Of a DNA stretch of 18,420 bases, positions 1 through 6,906 are shown piece after piece. Where the stretch lies: positions 1 through 18,420 of the forward strand of contig CANRHY010000005.1 of NCBI GenBank assembly GCA_947630515.1, given 5' to 3'. How positions within the stretch are numbered: the stretch's first letter is position 1; each line of letters opens with the position of its first letter. Position numbers and translations under genes: made by a program. The stretch comes from an uncultured Bacilli bacterium. GTDB taxonomy: Bacteria > Bacillota_I > Bacilli_A > RF39 > UBA660. Below the pieces are notes generated by a model that did not search any database, was not told where the DNA came from, and saw only the letters and a program-made list of their open reading frames with translations.

Positions 1-1999
1 CTCGCAAGATATTACTTATACAACTAATAATGAACTTGGATTTGACTATTTAAGAGATAATATGGTTGTAAGAAAAGAGCAAAGGGTACAAAGAGGATTA
101 AACTTTGCAATTATTGATGAAGTTGACTCAATACTTATAGATGAAGCTAGAACACCATTAATTATTAGTGGCGGTGTTAGTCGTGGGGCTGATTTATATA
201 AACTAGCTGATAGAACTGCAAAAAGTTTGACAGTTGACGACTATGTAATTGATGAAAAAACTCGTAGTGTAACTTTAACAGAAGATGGTATTAAAAAATG
301 TGAAAAGTTATTAAATTTAGATAATATGTATGATATAAAAAATGCTGCTATTGTGCATAATTTAGATAAAGCACTTGTTGCTAACTATGCTTTTAAAAAA
401 GATGTAGATTATGTAATTGAAGCAGATAAAATTGTTATAGTAGATGCATTTACTGGAAGACTTATGCACGGAAGACAATATAGTGATGGGCTTCATCAAG
501 CACTTGAAGCAAAAGAGGGAGTACATATTAATGAAGAAACTAAGGTTTTGGCAACAATTACTTTCCAAAATTTATTTAGGATGTATAATAAACTTTCTGG
601 TATGACTGGTACTGCTAAAACTGAGGAAGAAGAGTTTAGAAATATATATAACATGTATGTAATTGAAATTCCTACAAATAAACCTGTTATTAGAGAAGAT
701 ATGGAAGATATTATATATGTTAATATGCGTGGAAAATATAATGCAATTGCCAATACTATAGAAGAGTTACATAAAAAGGGTCAACCAATTCTAGTTGGTA
801 CTGCTTCTATTGAAAGTTCTGAAGTTTTAAGTAATTTACTTCAAAAAAGAGGTATTAAACATGAACTTCTTAATGCTAAAAATCATGAGAGAGAAGCACA
901 TATAATCGAGCAAGCTGGACAAAAAGGTGCGGTTACCATTGCAACTAATATGGCTGGTCGTGGAACTGATATTAAGCTTGGAGAAGGTGTTGCTGAGTTA
1001 GGTGGACTTGCAGTAATTGGTACTGAAAGACATGAAAGTAGAAGAATTGATAACCAATTAAGAGGTAGAAGTGGTCGTCAAGGAGACCCTGGTGTTACTA
1101 GATTCTTTATATCTATGGAAGATGATTTAATGATTAAATTTGGTAGTGAAAAAATGAAAAGTGTTATGACTACTTTAGGTTTTACAGAAGATATGCCAAT
1201 TACAAATAAATTAATGAGTAAGAATATAGAAAGTTCTCAAAAAAGAGTTGAAGGATTTAACTATGACAGGCGTAAAGCATTACTTGATTATGATAATGTT
1301 ATTAGTAAGCAAAGAGAGATTGTTTATGAAAGAAGAAATGAAATATTAGATAAAGATAGTATTCGTGATAGAGTTTTATCTATATTTAAGGATTTTGTAA
1401 TAGATGAAGTAAATAACCACTTTGTACCAGAAGATACTTTAACACATAATGACATTGTTAATATTTGTGAGTTATTTAATGCAAATTTACTTAAGAGTAA
1501 AAAGTTAAATGAACAAGATTTAGAAAATAAGGAAATTAATGACGTTCAAGATACTATTTATGATATAGTGGTAGATGATTATAATACTAAGTTAAAAGAT
1601 GTTCCAGAAGAAATTCAAAATGATTTTGAAAAAGCTGTAACATTAAGAATTTTAGATAAAAACTGGATGGAACAACTAGATGCTATGGAACAATTAAAAG
1701 AAGGTATTGGTTTAAGAGGATATGCACAAACTAATCCACTTCAAGCTTATGCATTAGAAGGATTTGATTTATTTGATAATATGCTTAAAGATACTAATAA
1801 GGAGATTACTACTTATTTATTAAAGGCAGAAGTAAGACAAAACCTAGAAAGAGAAGAAAATAAAAATATTAGAACTAATGATTCTAAAGAAGGAGTTAAA
1901 AAGCAACCTAGGAAAGCTGAAAAGAAAATAGGTAGGAATCAAATGTGCCCATGCGGCTCCGGTCTTAAGTACAAGCAATGTTGTGGAAAAAATTTATAA
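1..1999 (+). CDS. secA: Protein translocase ATPase SecA, 5'-truncated by window edge
   Basis: SecA is the cytoplasmic motor ATPase that pushes preproteins through SecYEG. The frame is open from base 2, so about 665 residues are visible, and roughly the first 180 (with the Walker A site) lie outside the window. The visible part opens with the SecA-typical TNNELGFDYLRDN segment, followed by DEVDSILIDEARTPLIISG, the DEAD-type Walker B region. Further on are the preprotein cross-linking region, the second nucleotide-binding fold with TNMAGRGTDIKLG and QLRGRSGRQGDPG, and the helical scaffold and wing. The C-terminus has a charged linker and then CPCGSGLKYKQCCG, the SEC-C zinc-binding tail (CxC, eight residues, CC), which normally contacts SecB or lipid. 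Nothing looks broken. The next gene starts 34 bp after the stop, so co-transcription is likely. prfB, a common neighbour of secA in Firmicutes, is not found here. Confidence 0.97.
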   Translation, partial: SQDITYTTNNELGFDYLRDNMVVRKEQRVQRGLNFAIIDEVDSILIDEARTPLIISGGVSRGADLYKLADRTAKSLTVDDYVIDEKTRSVTLTEDGIKKCEKLLNLDNMYDIKNAAIVHNLDKALVANYAFKKDVDYVIEADKIVIVDAFTGRLMHGRQYSDGLHQALEAKEGVHINEETKVLATITFQNLFRMYNKLSGMTGTAKTEEEEFRNIYNMYVIEIPTNKPVIREDMEDIIYVNMRGKYNAIANTIEELHKKGQPILVGTASIESSEVLSNLLQKRGIKHELLNAKNHEREAHIIEQAGQKGAVTIATNMAGRGTDIKLGEGVAELGGLAVIGTERHESRRIDNQLRGRSGRQGDPGVTRFFISMEDDLMIKFGSEKMKSVMTTLGFTEDMPITNKLMSKNIESSQKRVEGFNYDRRKALLDYDNVISKQREIVYERRNEILDKDSIRDRVLSIFKDFVIDEVNNHFVPEDTLTHNDIVNICELFNANLLKSKKLNEQDLENKEINDVQDTIYDIVVDDYNTKLKDVPEEIQNDFEKAVTLRILDKNWMEQLDAMEQLKEGIGLRGYAQTNPLQAYALEGFDLFDNMLKDTNKEITTYLLKAEVRQNLEREENKNIRTNDSKEGVKKQPRKAEKKIGRNQMCPCGSGLKYKQCCGKNL

Positions 2000-2033
2000 G
2001 TAATTAAAATTTTTAAGGGAGATTTGGTTTTTA

Positions 2034-2537
2034 ATGAAAAAATATATTGATTGTGATGGAGTGATACTTGATACAGAAACTGGTTTATTTGACCAATATT
2101 ATGAGCAAAAGAAATTAAATAGGAATTTAAAAAAAGTTCAATACTTACAACAATTAGATTGGATTTGGTGGATAAAACAGGCAAAAGTTTTAGAAAATGC
2201 AATTGAAATACTTAAAAGTTATAATCCAATTGATATTATAATTCTCACAAAAGTTTATTCTTTAGGAGAAGCATTAGCAAAAATTAATTATTTTAGAGAG
2301 AACAAGTTAAAAAATGATATAGTAATTGTGCCAAATGGAATAAACAAATCTAGTGTTGTGGAAGCTAAAGGAAATATTTTAGTGGATGATAGTTTAAATA
2401 ATTTGGAAGATTGGAAAATAGAAGGAGGTATTCCAGTTTATTATGGGTCTTCTATAGGTGATTTTCAAAGTATTTATAATTTAGAAGAAGTTTTGAATCC
2501 TGCGAAACTTGAAAAAGTTCTTCGCTATTATATATAA
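2034..2537 (+). CDS. HAD-superfamily phosphatase, 5'(3')-deoxyribonucleotidase-like
   Basis: This 167-residue protein carries all four haloacid dehalogenase motifs. Motif I is DCDGV, with D6 as likely nucleophile and D8 as acid/base. Motif II is the Thr in IILTK (T72). Motif III is the Lys in NGINKSS (K105). Motif IV is ILVDDSLNN (D118, D119). The short cap and the ILT...P.G..KS..V pattern resemble small 5'(3')-nucleotidase or phosphatase-like HAD proteins, so a phosphomonoester is the likely substrate, but this is family inference. The ATG at 2034 follows an AAGGGAG site at 2015-2021 with a rather long spacing of about 12 nt. It lies just downstream of secA and its end is close to the next gene, suggesting an operon. 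No signal peptide is seen, so it is cytoplasmic. Confidence 0.75.
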   Translation: MKKYIDCDGVILDTETGLFDQYYEQKKLNRNLKKVQYLQQLDWIWWIKQAKVLENAIEILKSYNPIDIIILTKVYSLGEALAKINYFRENKLKNDIVIVPNGINKSSVVEAKGNILVDDSLNNLEDWKIEGGIPVYYGSSIGDFQSIYNLEEVLNPAKLEKVLRYYI

Positions 2538-2598
2538 TTTGGTAGTGCTTAATATTAAAATTTTTGATTTTTCTTGTAATATTATTTGGGTGGTAGTA

Positions 2599-3135
2599 AT
2601 GAATAAAAATAGAATAAGATATAGACAAGCGGATTACACGATAAGCGAATTTAAAGATAAACGTGAAAATTGGGATATTCCTCATATGGGGTGTGGGGCA
2701 ACTTCAATTGCAATCATTCTTTCAAATTATAATTTAAAATATAATCCTGTTCAAATAGTAAAAAAAATAATTATAGATAAAAATGGTAATTTTGATAATA
2801 CCTATTTAACGCCTAAGGAAATAATAAAAATTAATTTTAATAATCCTGAAGAACAAAAAATGGAAATTATTAATAACATAAAAAGTGGAAATATGGCTAT
2901 TATTCATGTAGGACCGTCAAATAACTATGAAAATTATAAAGGTATCTTTTCTCGTAACGGACATTATTTAGTGGTAAGTGATGTGGATAAAGAAAATAAT
3001 TTTTATGTGATTAATCCAAATAGAATAGGTGATAATCAAATTGGTGTTCCTTTTTCTTACGAAAGTTTAATTAGAGAAATTTATGGAAGGAAAGAATCAT
3101 TTAATTTTTTAGTTATAAAGAGAATTGATAAATAG
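2599..3135 (+). CDS. C39-like cysteine peptidase-fold protein
   Basis: This 178-residue protein has the pattern of the C39-like papain-fold family (Peptidase_C39_2 type). GCGATSIAIIL holds the candidate catalytic C32, NGHYLVV holds candidate H122, and VINPN holds N139, in the order and spacing expected for a Cys-His-Asn/Asp triad. I chose the ATG at 2599 because GGGTGG lies just upstream. The frame is open back to a TTG at 2509, but that start has no ribosome binding site and overlaps the HAD gene. The longer form would begin with a hydrophobic stretch that could act as a membrane anchor, so the choice affects predicted localisation. With the 2599 start the protein looks cytoplasmic, which is unusual because many family members are secreted. 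The substrate is unknown. Confidence 0.65.
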   Translation: MNKNRIRYRQADYTISEFKDKRENWDIPHMGCGATSIAIILSNYNLKYNPVQIVKKIIIDKNGNFDNTYLTPKEIIKINFNNPEEQKMEIINNIKSGNMAIIHVGPSNNYENYKGIFSRNGHYLVVSDVDKENNFYVINPNRIGDNQIGVPFSYESLIREIYGRKESFNFLVIKRIDK

Positions 3136-3182
3136 ATTATAAATAATTGAAATTGTTGTATGTGAAAAAATTAAGTGTAATT

Positions 3183-3209
3183 CAACTTGTGCAATTTTTG
3201 CACAAGTTG
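3183..3209. repeat. Perfect 12-bp inverted repeat (hairpin)
   Basis: CAACTTGTGCAA at 3183-3194 is followed by TTT and then its exact reverse complement TTGCACAAGTTG at 3198-3209. It lies 48 nt after the stop of the C39-like gene. No T-run follows on the + strand, so it is not a standard intrinsic terminator for that gene. It could be an attenuated terminator, an mRNA 3'-end stabiliser or an operator for a dimeric protein. The repeat is certain; the role is open. Confidence 0.85.
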
Positions 3210-3237
3210 AAAGCAAAAACAATTTACTTTATAAAAA

Positions 3238-3265
3238 TTCTTTAATACTTATGTTTTGGTATAAT
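3238..3265 (+). promoter_or_regulatory. Extended -10 promoter
   Basis: TATAAT at 3260-3265 is preceded by TGG, giving the extended -10 motif TGnTATAAT. A weak -35, TTCTTT (3238-3243), lies 16 bp upstream. Transcription would start near 3272 and run through the hairpin at 3309-3333 towards the 90-aa gene. Confidence 0.55.
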
Positions 3266-3308
3266 TTTAGTGTTAAAGTTTGAAGTAGTGTTAATCTAAG
3301 TAAAATAA

Positions 3309-3333
3309 CATATGTTCCAAAATAGAACATGTG
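3309..3333 (+). other. Hairpin in leader region
   Basis: CATATGTTC (3309-3317) pairs with GAACATGTG (3325-3333) through nine pairs, one of them G-U if transcribed, around a 7-nt loop CAAAATA. It lies inside the predicted leader of the 90-aa gene. No T-run follows, so it is not a simple terminator. The role is unknown. Confidence 0.5.
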
Positions 3334-3387
3334 GAAAAATAATAACAATAGTAATAGAAACAATTATTAGTGTAACAATAGAGTTAA

Positions 3388-3393
3388 TATAAT
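3388..3393 (+). promoter_or_regulatory. Possible -10 box close to the 90-aa gene
   Basis: A perfect TATAAT lies 40 bp upstream of the start codon at 3434, which would give a leader of about 34 nt with the AGGAGG site inside it. The -35 region has no good match, so in AT-rich DNA this could be chance. Confidence 0.35.
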
Positions 3394-3433
3394 GTATCAT
3401 TTAAAAATAATTGAAATGGAATAGGAGGATAAA

Positions 3434-3706
3434 ATGGAAGAAAAAATAAGTGATAATATTAAAAAATATTATAATATAATACAAAGATATAGAAATGGTG
3501 AGTTTGGGAAAGAGCATTTAACATTACATGAAATACTTACTATCGCAAATGAGCAAAATCTTTTGAATGATATGACTATTACTGAAGTTCAATATTTATG
3601 TGAACATAGTTCGGGTATGCTTAAATTAATGTTTTTATCGTTACAGAAACAAAAATTAACTCAACTTAGTGATTTATCTGAAGTAAATAAGTTAAAAAGA
3701 GTATAA
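3434..3706 (+). CDS. Small protein of unknown function, 90 aa
   Basis: I do not recognise this protein. It is predicted soluble and mostly helical, with no signal peptide or membrane segment. The first half has HLTLHEILTIANEQNLL and the second half ITEVQYLCEHSSGMLKLMF, amphipathic stretches that could form a small helical bundle. It is a convincing gene because of the strong AGGAGG site just before the ATG, its compact length and its position 24 bp ahead of the DUF84 NTPase gene, with which it is probably co-transcribed. It has its own upstream promoter region, so the pair forms a small separate unit. Nothing in the sequence indicates a DNA-binding motif or catalytic residues. Confidence 0.7.
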   Translation: MEEKISDNIKKYYNIIQRYRNGEFGKEHLTLHEILTIANEQNLLNDMTITEVQYLCEHSSGMLKLMFLSLQKQKLTQLSDLSEVNKLKRV

Positions 3707-3730
3707 AAATTAAAATCAGGGAGGCTAATA

Positions 3731-4291
3731 ATGAAAATAATATTAGGTTCAGAAAACAAATCTAAAATAGATTCTATTGCTTTGGCTTTAGAAAATTTAA
3801 ATATTCATGATTTTGAAATTATATTTTTAAGTGTTCCATCTCATGTTAGTTCTAGGCCTATAAATGAGGAAACTTTAATTGGTGCTCATAATAGAAATGA
3901 AGAAGTGAAAAAATATTGTTTAGAAAATAATGTTTTGTATGATTACTTAATTAGTATCGAAGGTGGTTATGAACAAGTAGGTGAGTATTATTTTATAGTT
4001 ACTTATACATCAATTGTTGATAAAAGTGGGCATGAATTTATTGGTAAATCTCAAGGATTACAAATTACTCGCAGTATGTTTGAATGGGTGAAGGAAGGTA
4101 AATCTCTAAATAAAGTAATAGAAAAGATATTAGGTACTCAAGAAAATAAGAAAGGTAATGGAATTAGTGGTTTTTTAACTAATGGATATTATTATAGAAG
4201 TTATTTTGATTCTTCTTCAGTAATTAGTGCTTTTCAAGTTATGAAAAATTATGATTTATCTTATGAAATATTAGAAAAAAAGTTAAAATAG
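3731..4291 (+). CDS. DUF84/YjjX-like non-canonical purine NTP phosphatase
   Basis: This 186-residue protein matches the inosine/xanthosine triphosphatase family (NTPase_I-T, YjjX-like). It opens with IILGSENKSKIDSI, the N-terminal nucleotide-binding strand and loop. VSSRPINEETLIGAHNR (about 39-55) is the family signature with acidic residues E46-E47, and SIEGGY (75-80) is the usual (L/I)EGG motif with a metal-binding Glu. Family members hydrolyse deaminated purine nucleotides such as ITP and XTP and so clean the nucleotide pool. It acts in the cytoplasm. A GGGAGG site precedes the ATG. It ends the two-gene unit with the 90-aa protein and is followed by a clear terminator at 4305. The exact substrate is inferred from family membership only. 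Confidence 0.85.
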   Translation: MKIILGSENKSKIDSIALALENLNIHDFEIIFLSVPSHVSSRPINEETLIGAHNRNEEVKKYCLENNVLYDYLISIEGGYEQVGEYYFIVTYTSIVDKSGHEFIGKSQGLQITRSMFEWVKEGKSLNKVIEKILGTQENKKGNGISGFLTNGYYYRSYFDSSSVISAFQVMKNYDLSYEILEKKLK

Positions 4292-4304
4292 TTATAAATA
4301 AATG

Positions 4305-4342
4305 ATGCTAGCATGTGATAAATGTGTTAGCATTGTTTTTTT
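4305..4342 (+). terminator. Rho-independent terminator after the DUF84 gene
   Basis: ATGCTAGCA (4305-4313) pairs with TGTTAGCAT (4325-4333) with one G-U pair, followed by TGTTTTTTT ending at 4342. It begins 13 nt after the stop codon. Confidence 0.85.
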
Positions 4343-4376
4343 GTTGTAGAATTGAGTAGAAAAAAGGTCTATTATT

Positions 4377-4385
4377 TGATATAAT
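4377..4385 (+). promoter_or_regulatory. Extended -10 promoter of the yitT cluster
   Basis: TGATATAAT is a perfect extended -10 motif with TATAAT at 4380-4385. It lies after the terminator and 32 bp before the yitT ATG. No convincing -35 box is seen at 17 bp. Because the promoter overlaps the open frame upstream of 4418, it supports the later ATG as the true start. Confidence 0.6.
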
Positions 4386-4417
4386 TGTTTTGTATAGATA
4401 AAAAGGATAAAAAAAAT

Positions 4418-5293
4418 ATGAATAAAGTTAAAAAGGAGACAATTAATTTTGCATTATTTTTGTTAGGGACATTATTAATATCTTTAACTTATAATATTTT
4501 TTGTGTTCCTAATAATTATATGGTTGGTGGTATTAGTGGTATTGCTATTGTATTTAATTATTTATTTGATTTTAAAGTATCATTCACTCTTTTAGTTGGT
4601 AATTTACTTTTAATAGTAATTGGGCTAATAGTATTAGGACTTAAAGATACTTCTAAAAGTATAATAGGCTCACTTGTATATACAACGTTTGTATTTATGA
4701 CAGAAAATATTAATAGTATTTTAAATATACAACTATCTAGTCATTTTCTAAATATAATTACTATAGGGCTTCTATATGGAATTGGTTGTACAATGATATA
4801 TTTAGCTGGCTATACAAGTGGAGGATGTGATATATTAGCAATAATATTTAATAAAAAACATGGTGTTCCAATGGGTAAAGCTCTTCTATACATAAATGTA
4901 ATAATATATATTTTAGGTACAGTGGTGTTTGGATTTGAAATGCTAGTAATTGCGCTTCTTATAAGGTTTATAGAAAGTACAGTTATTGATAATTTCTTAG
5001 TTGGAAAGAGTGATTCAAAAGTTTTATTTATTAATACTGAATTTATAGATGAAATAAAATCATATATAATTAATGAGTTAAAAAGTGGGGCTAGCGAGTT
5101 AAAGACTACAACTGGGTTTAAAAATAAGACTGGAAAAATTATTATGTGTGTAGTTCCTACAGAAAAATATTTGTTGTTAAGAGATAAAGTGAAAAAAATA
5201 GATAAAAAAGCGTTTATAACTGCGATAGATGCTTATGAAGTATATGGTGGAACTAATAGGTATAAACTACCACTACACGATTATAGAATATAG
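4418..5293 (+). CDS. YitT family membrane protein (DUF161 plus DUF2179)
   Basis: This 291-residue integral membrane protein belongs to the YitT family, whose transport or other function is not established. The first ~190 residues contain about five hydrophobic segments with the family pattern FCVPNNYMVGGISGIA in segment one and LAGYTSGGCDILA in the middle. The last ~90 residues form a soluble DUF2179 domain, including the stretch SGASELKTTTGFKNKTGK and the ending YEVYGG, and are probably cytoplasmic. I set the start at the ATG at 4418, preceded by AAAGGA. The frame runs back to a TTG at 4385, but that lies in the promoter. It is the first gene of a cluster that continues into ftsE 27 bp later. 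A link to division is suggested only by position. Confidence 0.88.
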   Translation: MNKVKKETINFALFLLGTLLISLTYNIFCVPNNYMVGGISGIAIVFNYLFDFKVSFTLLVGNLLLIVIGLIVLGLKDTSKSIIGSLVYTTFVFMTENINSILNIQLSSHFLNIITIGLLYGIGCTMIYLAGYTSGGCDILAIIFNKKHGVPMGKALLYINVIIYILGTVVFGFEMLVIALLIRFIESTVIDNFLVGKSDSKVLFINTEFIDEIKSYIINELKSGASELKTTTGFKNKTGKIIMCVVPTEKYLLLRDKVKKIDKKAFITAIDAYEVYGGTNRYKLPLHDYRI

Positions 5294-5320
5294 TGATATA
5301 ATAAGAAAAGGAGTGAATTT

Positions 5321-6007
5321 ATGAATTTAATAGAAGTAAAAAATGTTTATAAGCAATATAAAAATGGTGTTACAGCGCTTTGTGATATTAATGTGTCTAT
5401 TCCTAAAGGAGACTTTGTATTTGTAATAGGCTCTACTGCGAGTGGAAAAAGTACTTTAATTAAGTTATTATATAGACAAGAAAGACCATCTAGAGGAGAA
5501 GTTTATGTAGGTGGAATTAATGTTGCAAAGTTAAGAAATGGAAAAGTATATAAGTTAAGAAGAAAAATAGGTGTAGTATTCCAAGATTATAAACTACTTC
5601 CTAATATGACAGTTTATGAAAATGTTGCTTTTGCGCTTGAAATATACGGACTTCCTGAAAAAGAAGTTAGAAAGAAAGTTATGTCTGCTATAGATAAGGT
5701 TGGGCTTAAAGAAAAATTTAGAAGTTATCCTGACCAATTATCAGGAGGAGAGCAACAACGTGTTTCAATAGCAAGAGCAATTGTACATAATCCTAAGATA
5801 TTGATTTGTGATGAGCCTACTGGTAACTTAGACCCTACAACTTCATTAGAAATAATGGAAATAATTAATAAAATAAATGAAGATGGAACTACAGTTATAA
5901 TGGCAACACATGATAAAGATATAGTTAATAAATATAAAAAGAGAGTAATAACTCTTGAAAAAGGAATCTTAAAGGGAGATAAAGAAAAAGGAGGTTACTC
6001 TAAATGA
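5321..6007 (+). CDS. ftsE: Cell division ATP-binding protein FtsE
   Basis: FtsE is the cytoplasmic ATPase of the FtsEX complex, an ABC-type mechanotransducer that switches peptidoglycan hydrolases on outside the cell rather than transporting a substrate. The 228-residue length is standard. Walker A is GSTASGKST (37-45), a slight variation of the common GPSGAGKST. The Q-loop is at VVFQD (Q88), the signature is LSGGEQQRV (140-148), Walker B is ILICDEPTGNLD (160-171) and the switch His is MATHD (H197). A good AAAGGAG site precedes the ATG. The stop overlaps the ftsX start in ATGA, showing translational coupling. Confidence 0.96.
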   Translation: MNLIEVKNVYKQYKNGVTALCDINVSIPKGDFVFVIGSTASGKSTLIKLLYRQERPSRGEVYVGGINVAKLRNGKVYKLRRKIGVVFQDYKLLPNMTVYENVAFALEIYGLPEKEVRKKVMSAIDKVGLKEKFRSYPDQLSGGEQQRVSIARAIVHNPKILICDEPTGNLDPTTSLEIMEIINKINEDGTTVIMATHDKDIVNKYKKRVITLEKGILKGDKEKGGYSK

Positions 6008-6906
6008 TAAAAAAAATAAGAATTTTAATTACGGGGATTAAAGAAAGCTTTAAAAGCGTATTTAGAAATTTTTCGTTAAGTTTAGCATCTATTTCATGTA
6101 TTACTATTACTTTAATTTTAGTAGCGGTTTCAGTGTTATTATCTGAAAATGTTAATAAATTTACTGACGATATTGAAAAAGATGTTACAGTTGTTGTATA
6201 TCTTAATAAAGAAACTACTGAAGAAGAAAGAAATTCATTGGAAGCTAAAATTAAAGCCTTATCAAATATAGATAGTATTAATTATGTATCTAATGAAACT
6301 ATTAGAAAAGATATGGCTGATGATTCTGAAGGCCTTGGTAATATTTTAAATGAGTATAATGAAGAAAATAATCCATTACTTGATGAGTTTTTAGTAAAAG
6401 TTATTGATACTGAAAGCATTGGTAAAACAGCTAAACAAATAGAGAAAATGAATAGTGTTAATTCAGTTAAATATGGTGAGGGTATGGTTGAAGAACTTGT
6501 TAAGATATTCGATATTGTAAAAAAGATAACATTATTTGTTGTAGTAGGATTAATAGTTGTAACAGTTTTCTTAATTGCTAATACTATTAAGATAACTATT
6601 TCTAATAGAAAAAGACAAATAGAAATTATGCGTTTAGTAGGTGCATCTAACTCATATATTAATTTACCATTTTTCTTTGAAGGTATTATATTAGGATTTT
6701 TAGGTAGTTTGATACCTATATTCTTAGCTTGTTATGGTTATGTTTTCTTATTTGAGAAATTAAATGGTGTTTTATTTACTGAGGTAATATCATTAGTAAA
6801 TCCAGATAAAATATTATTAACTACTTCTTTAGTACTTGTAGTAATTGGTGTTGTAGTAGGTGCTTTAGGTAGTGTATGGGCAGTAAGGAGGCATTTGAAA
6901 GTATAA
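6004..6906 (+). CDS. ftsX: Cell division permease-like protein FtsX
   Basis: FtsX is the membrane half of FtsEX. The 300-residue protein has the expected topology: a short cytoplasmic N-terminus, TM1 at about 24-46, a large extracellular domain (about 47-170), then three more membrane segments at about 171-193, 220-245 and 270-292. The motif RKRQIEIMRLVGAS between TM2 and TM3 is the family's cytoplasmic coupling region that contacts FtsE. The extracellular domain normally binds the coiled coil of a murein hydrolase or its activator, and the next gene encodes exactly such a protein. The ATG overlaps the ftsE stop by 4 bp and the stop overlaps the next ATG by 1 bp, so the three genes are tightly coupled. 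Confidence 0.95.
   Translation: MIKKIRILITGIKESFKSVFRNFSLSLASISCITITLILVAVSVLLSENVNKFTDDIEKDVTVVVYLNKETTEEERNSLEAKIKALSNIDSINYVSNETIRKDMADDSEGLGNILNEYNEENNPLLDEFLVKVIDTESIGKTAKQIEKMNSVNSVKYGEGMVEELVKIFDIVKKITLFVVVGLIVVTVFLIANTIKITISNRKRQIEIMRLVGASNSYINLPFFFEGIILGFLGSLIPIFLACYGYVFLFEKLNGVLFTEVISLVNPDKILLTTSLVLVVIGVVVGALGSVWAVRRHLKV
6885..6891 (+). promoter_or_regulatory. Ribosome binding site that sets the hydrolase start
   Basis: A perfect AAGGAGG inside the end of ftsX lies 14 nt before the ATG at 6906. The reading frame extends back to a TTG at 6876, but that start would lie upstream of this site and spoil the signal peptide. This supports 6906. Confidence 0.7.

Larger units (their letters stand above)
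3136..3433. other. 298-bp gene-free stretch with two hairpins and promoters
   Basis: There is no credible gene here on either strand. It holds a perfect 12-bp hairpin (3183-3209), an extended -10 promoter (3238-3265), a second hairpin with a 7-nt loop (3309-3333), and a TATAAT (3388-3393) close to the next gene. A transcript from the first promoter would have a leader of roughly 160 nt before the next start codon. The stretch from 3334 to 3387 is A-rich with no structure I can name. Confidence 0.6.

Noticed and set aside
362..753. Minus-strand open frames inside secA
   Set aside because: They are short, have no ribosome binding site and lie opposite the clearly conserved SecA sequence.
1939..2685. 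Minus-strand frames over the HAD gene and neighbours
   Set aside because: They mirror AT-rich coding sequence on the other strand and show no recognisable protein features.
3171..3254. Possible 27-codon frame starting at GTG through the perfect hairpin
   Set aside because: No ribosome binding site, and the hairpin explains the sequence better.
5294..5302. TGATATAAT extended -10 between yitT and ftsE
   Set aside because: Transcription would start within the ftsE ribosome binding site, and there is no -35. It is probably chance in AT-rich DNA.
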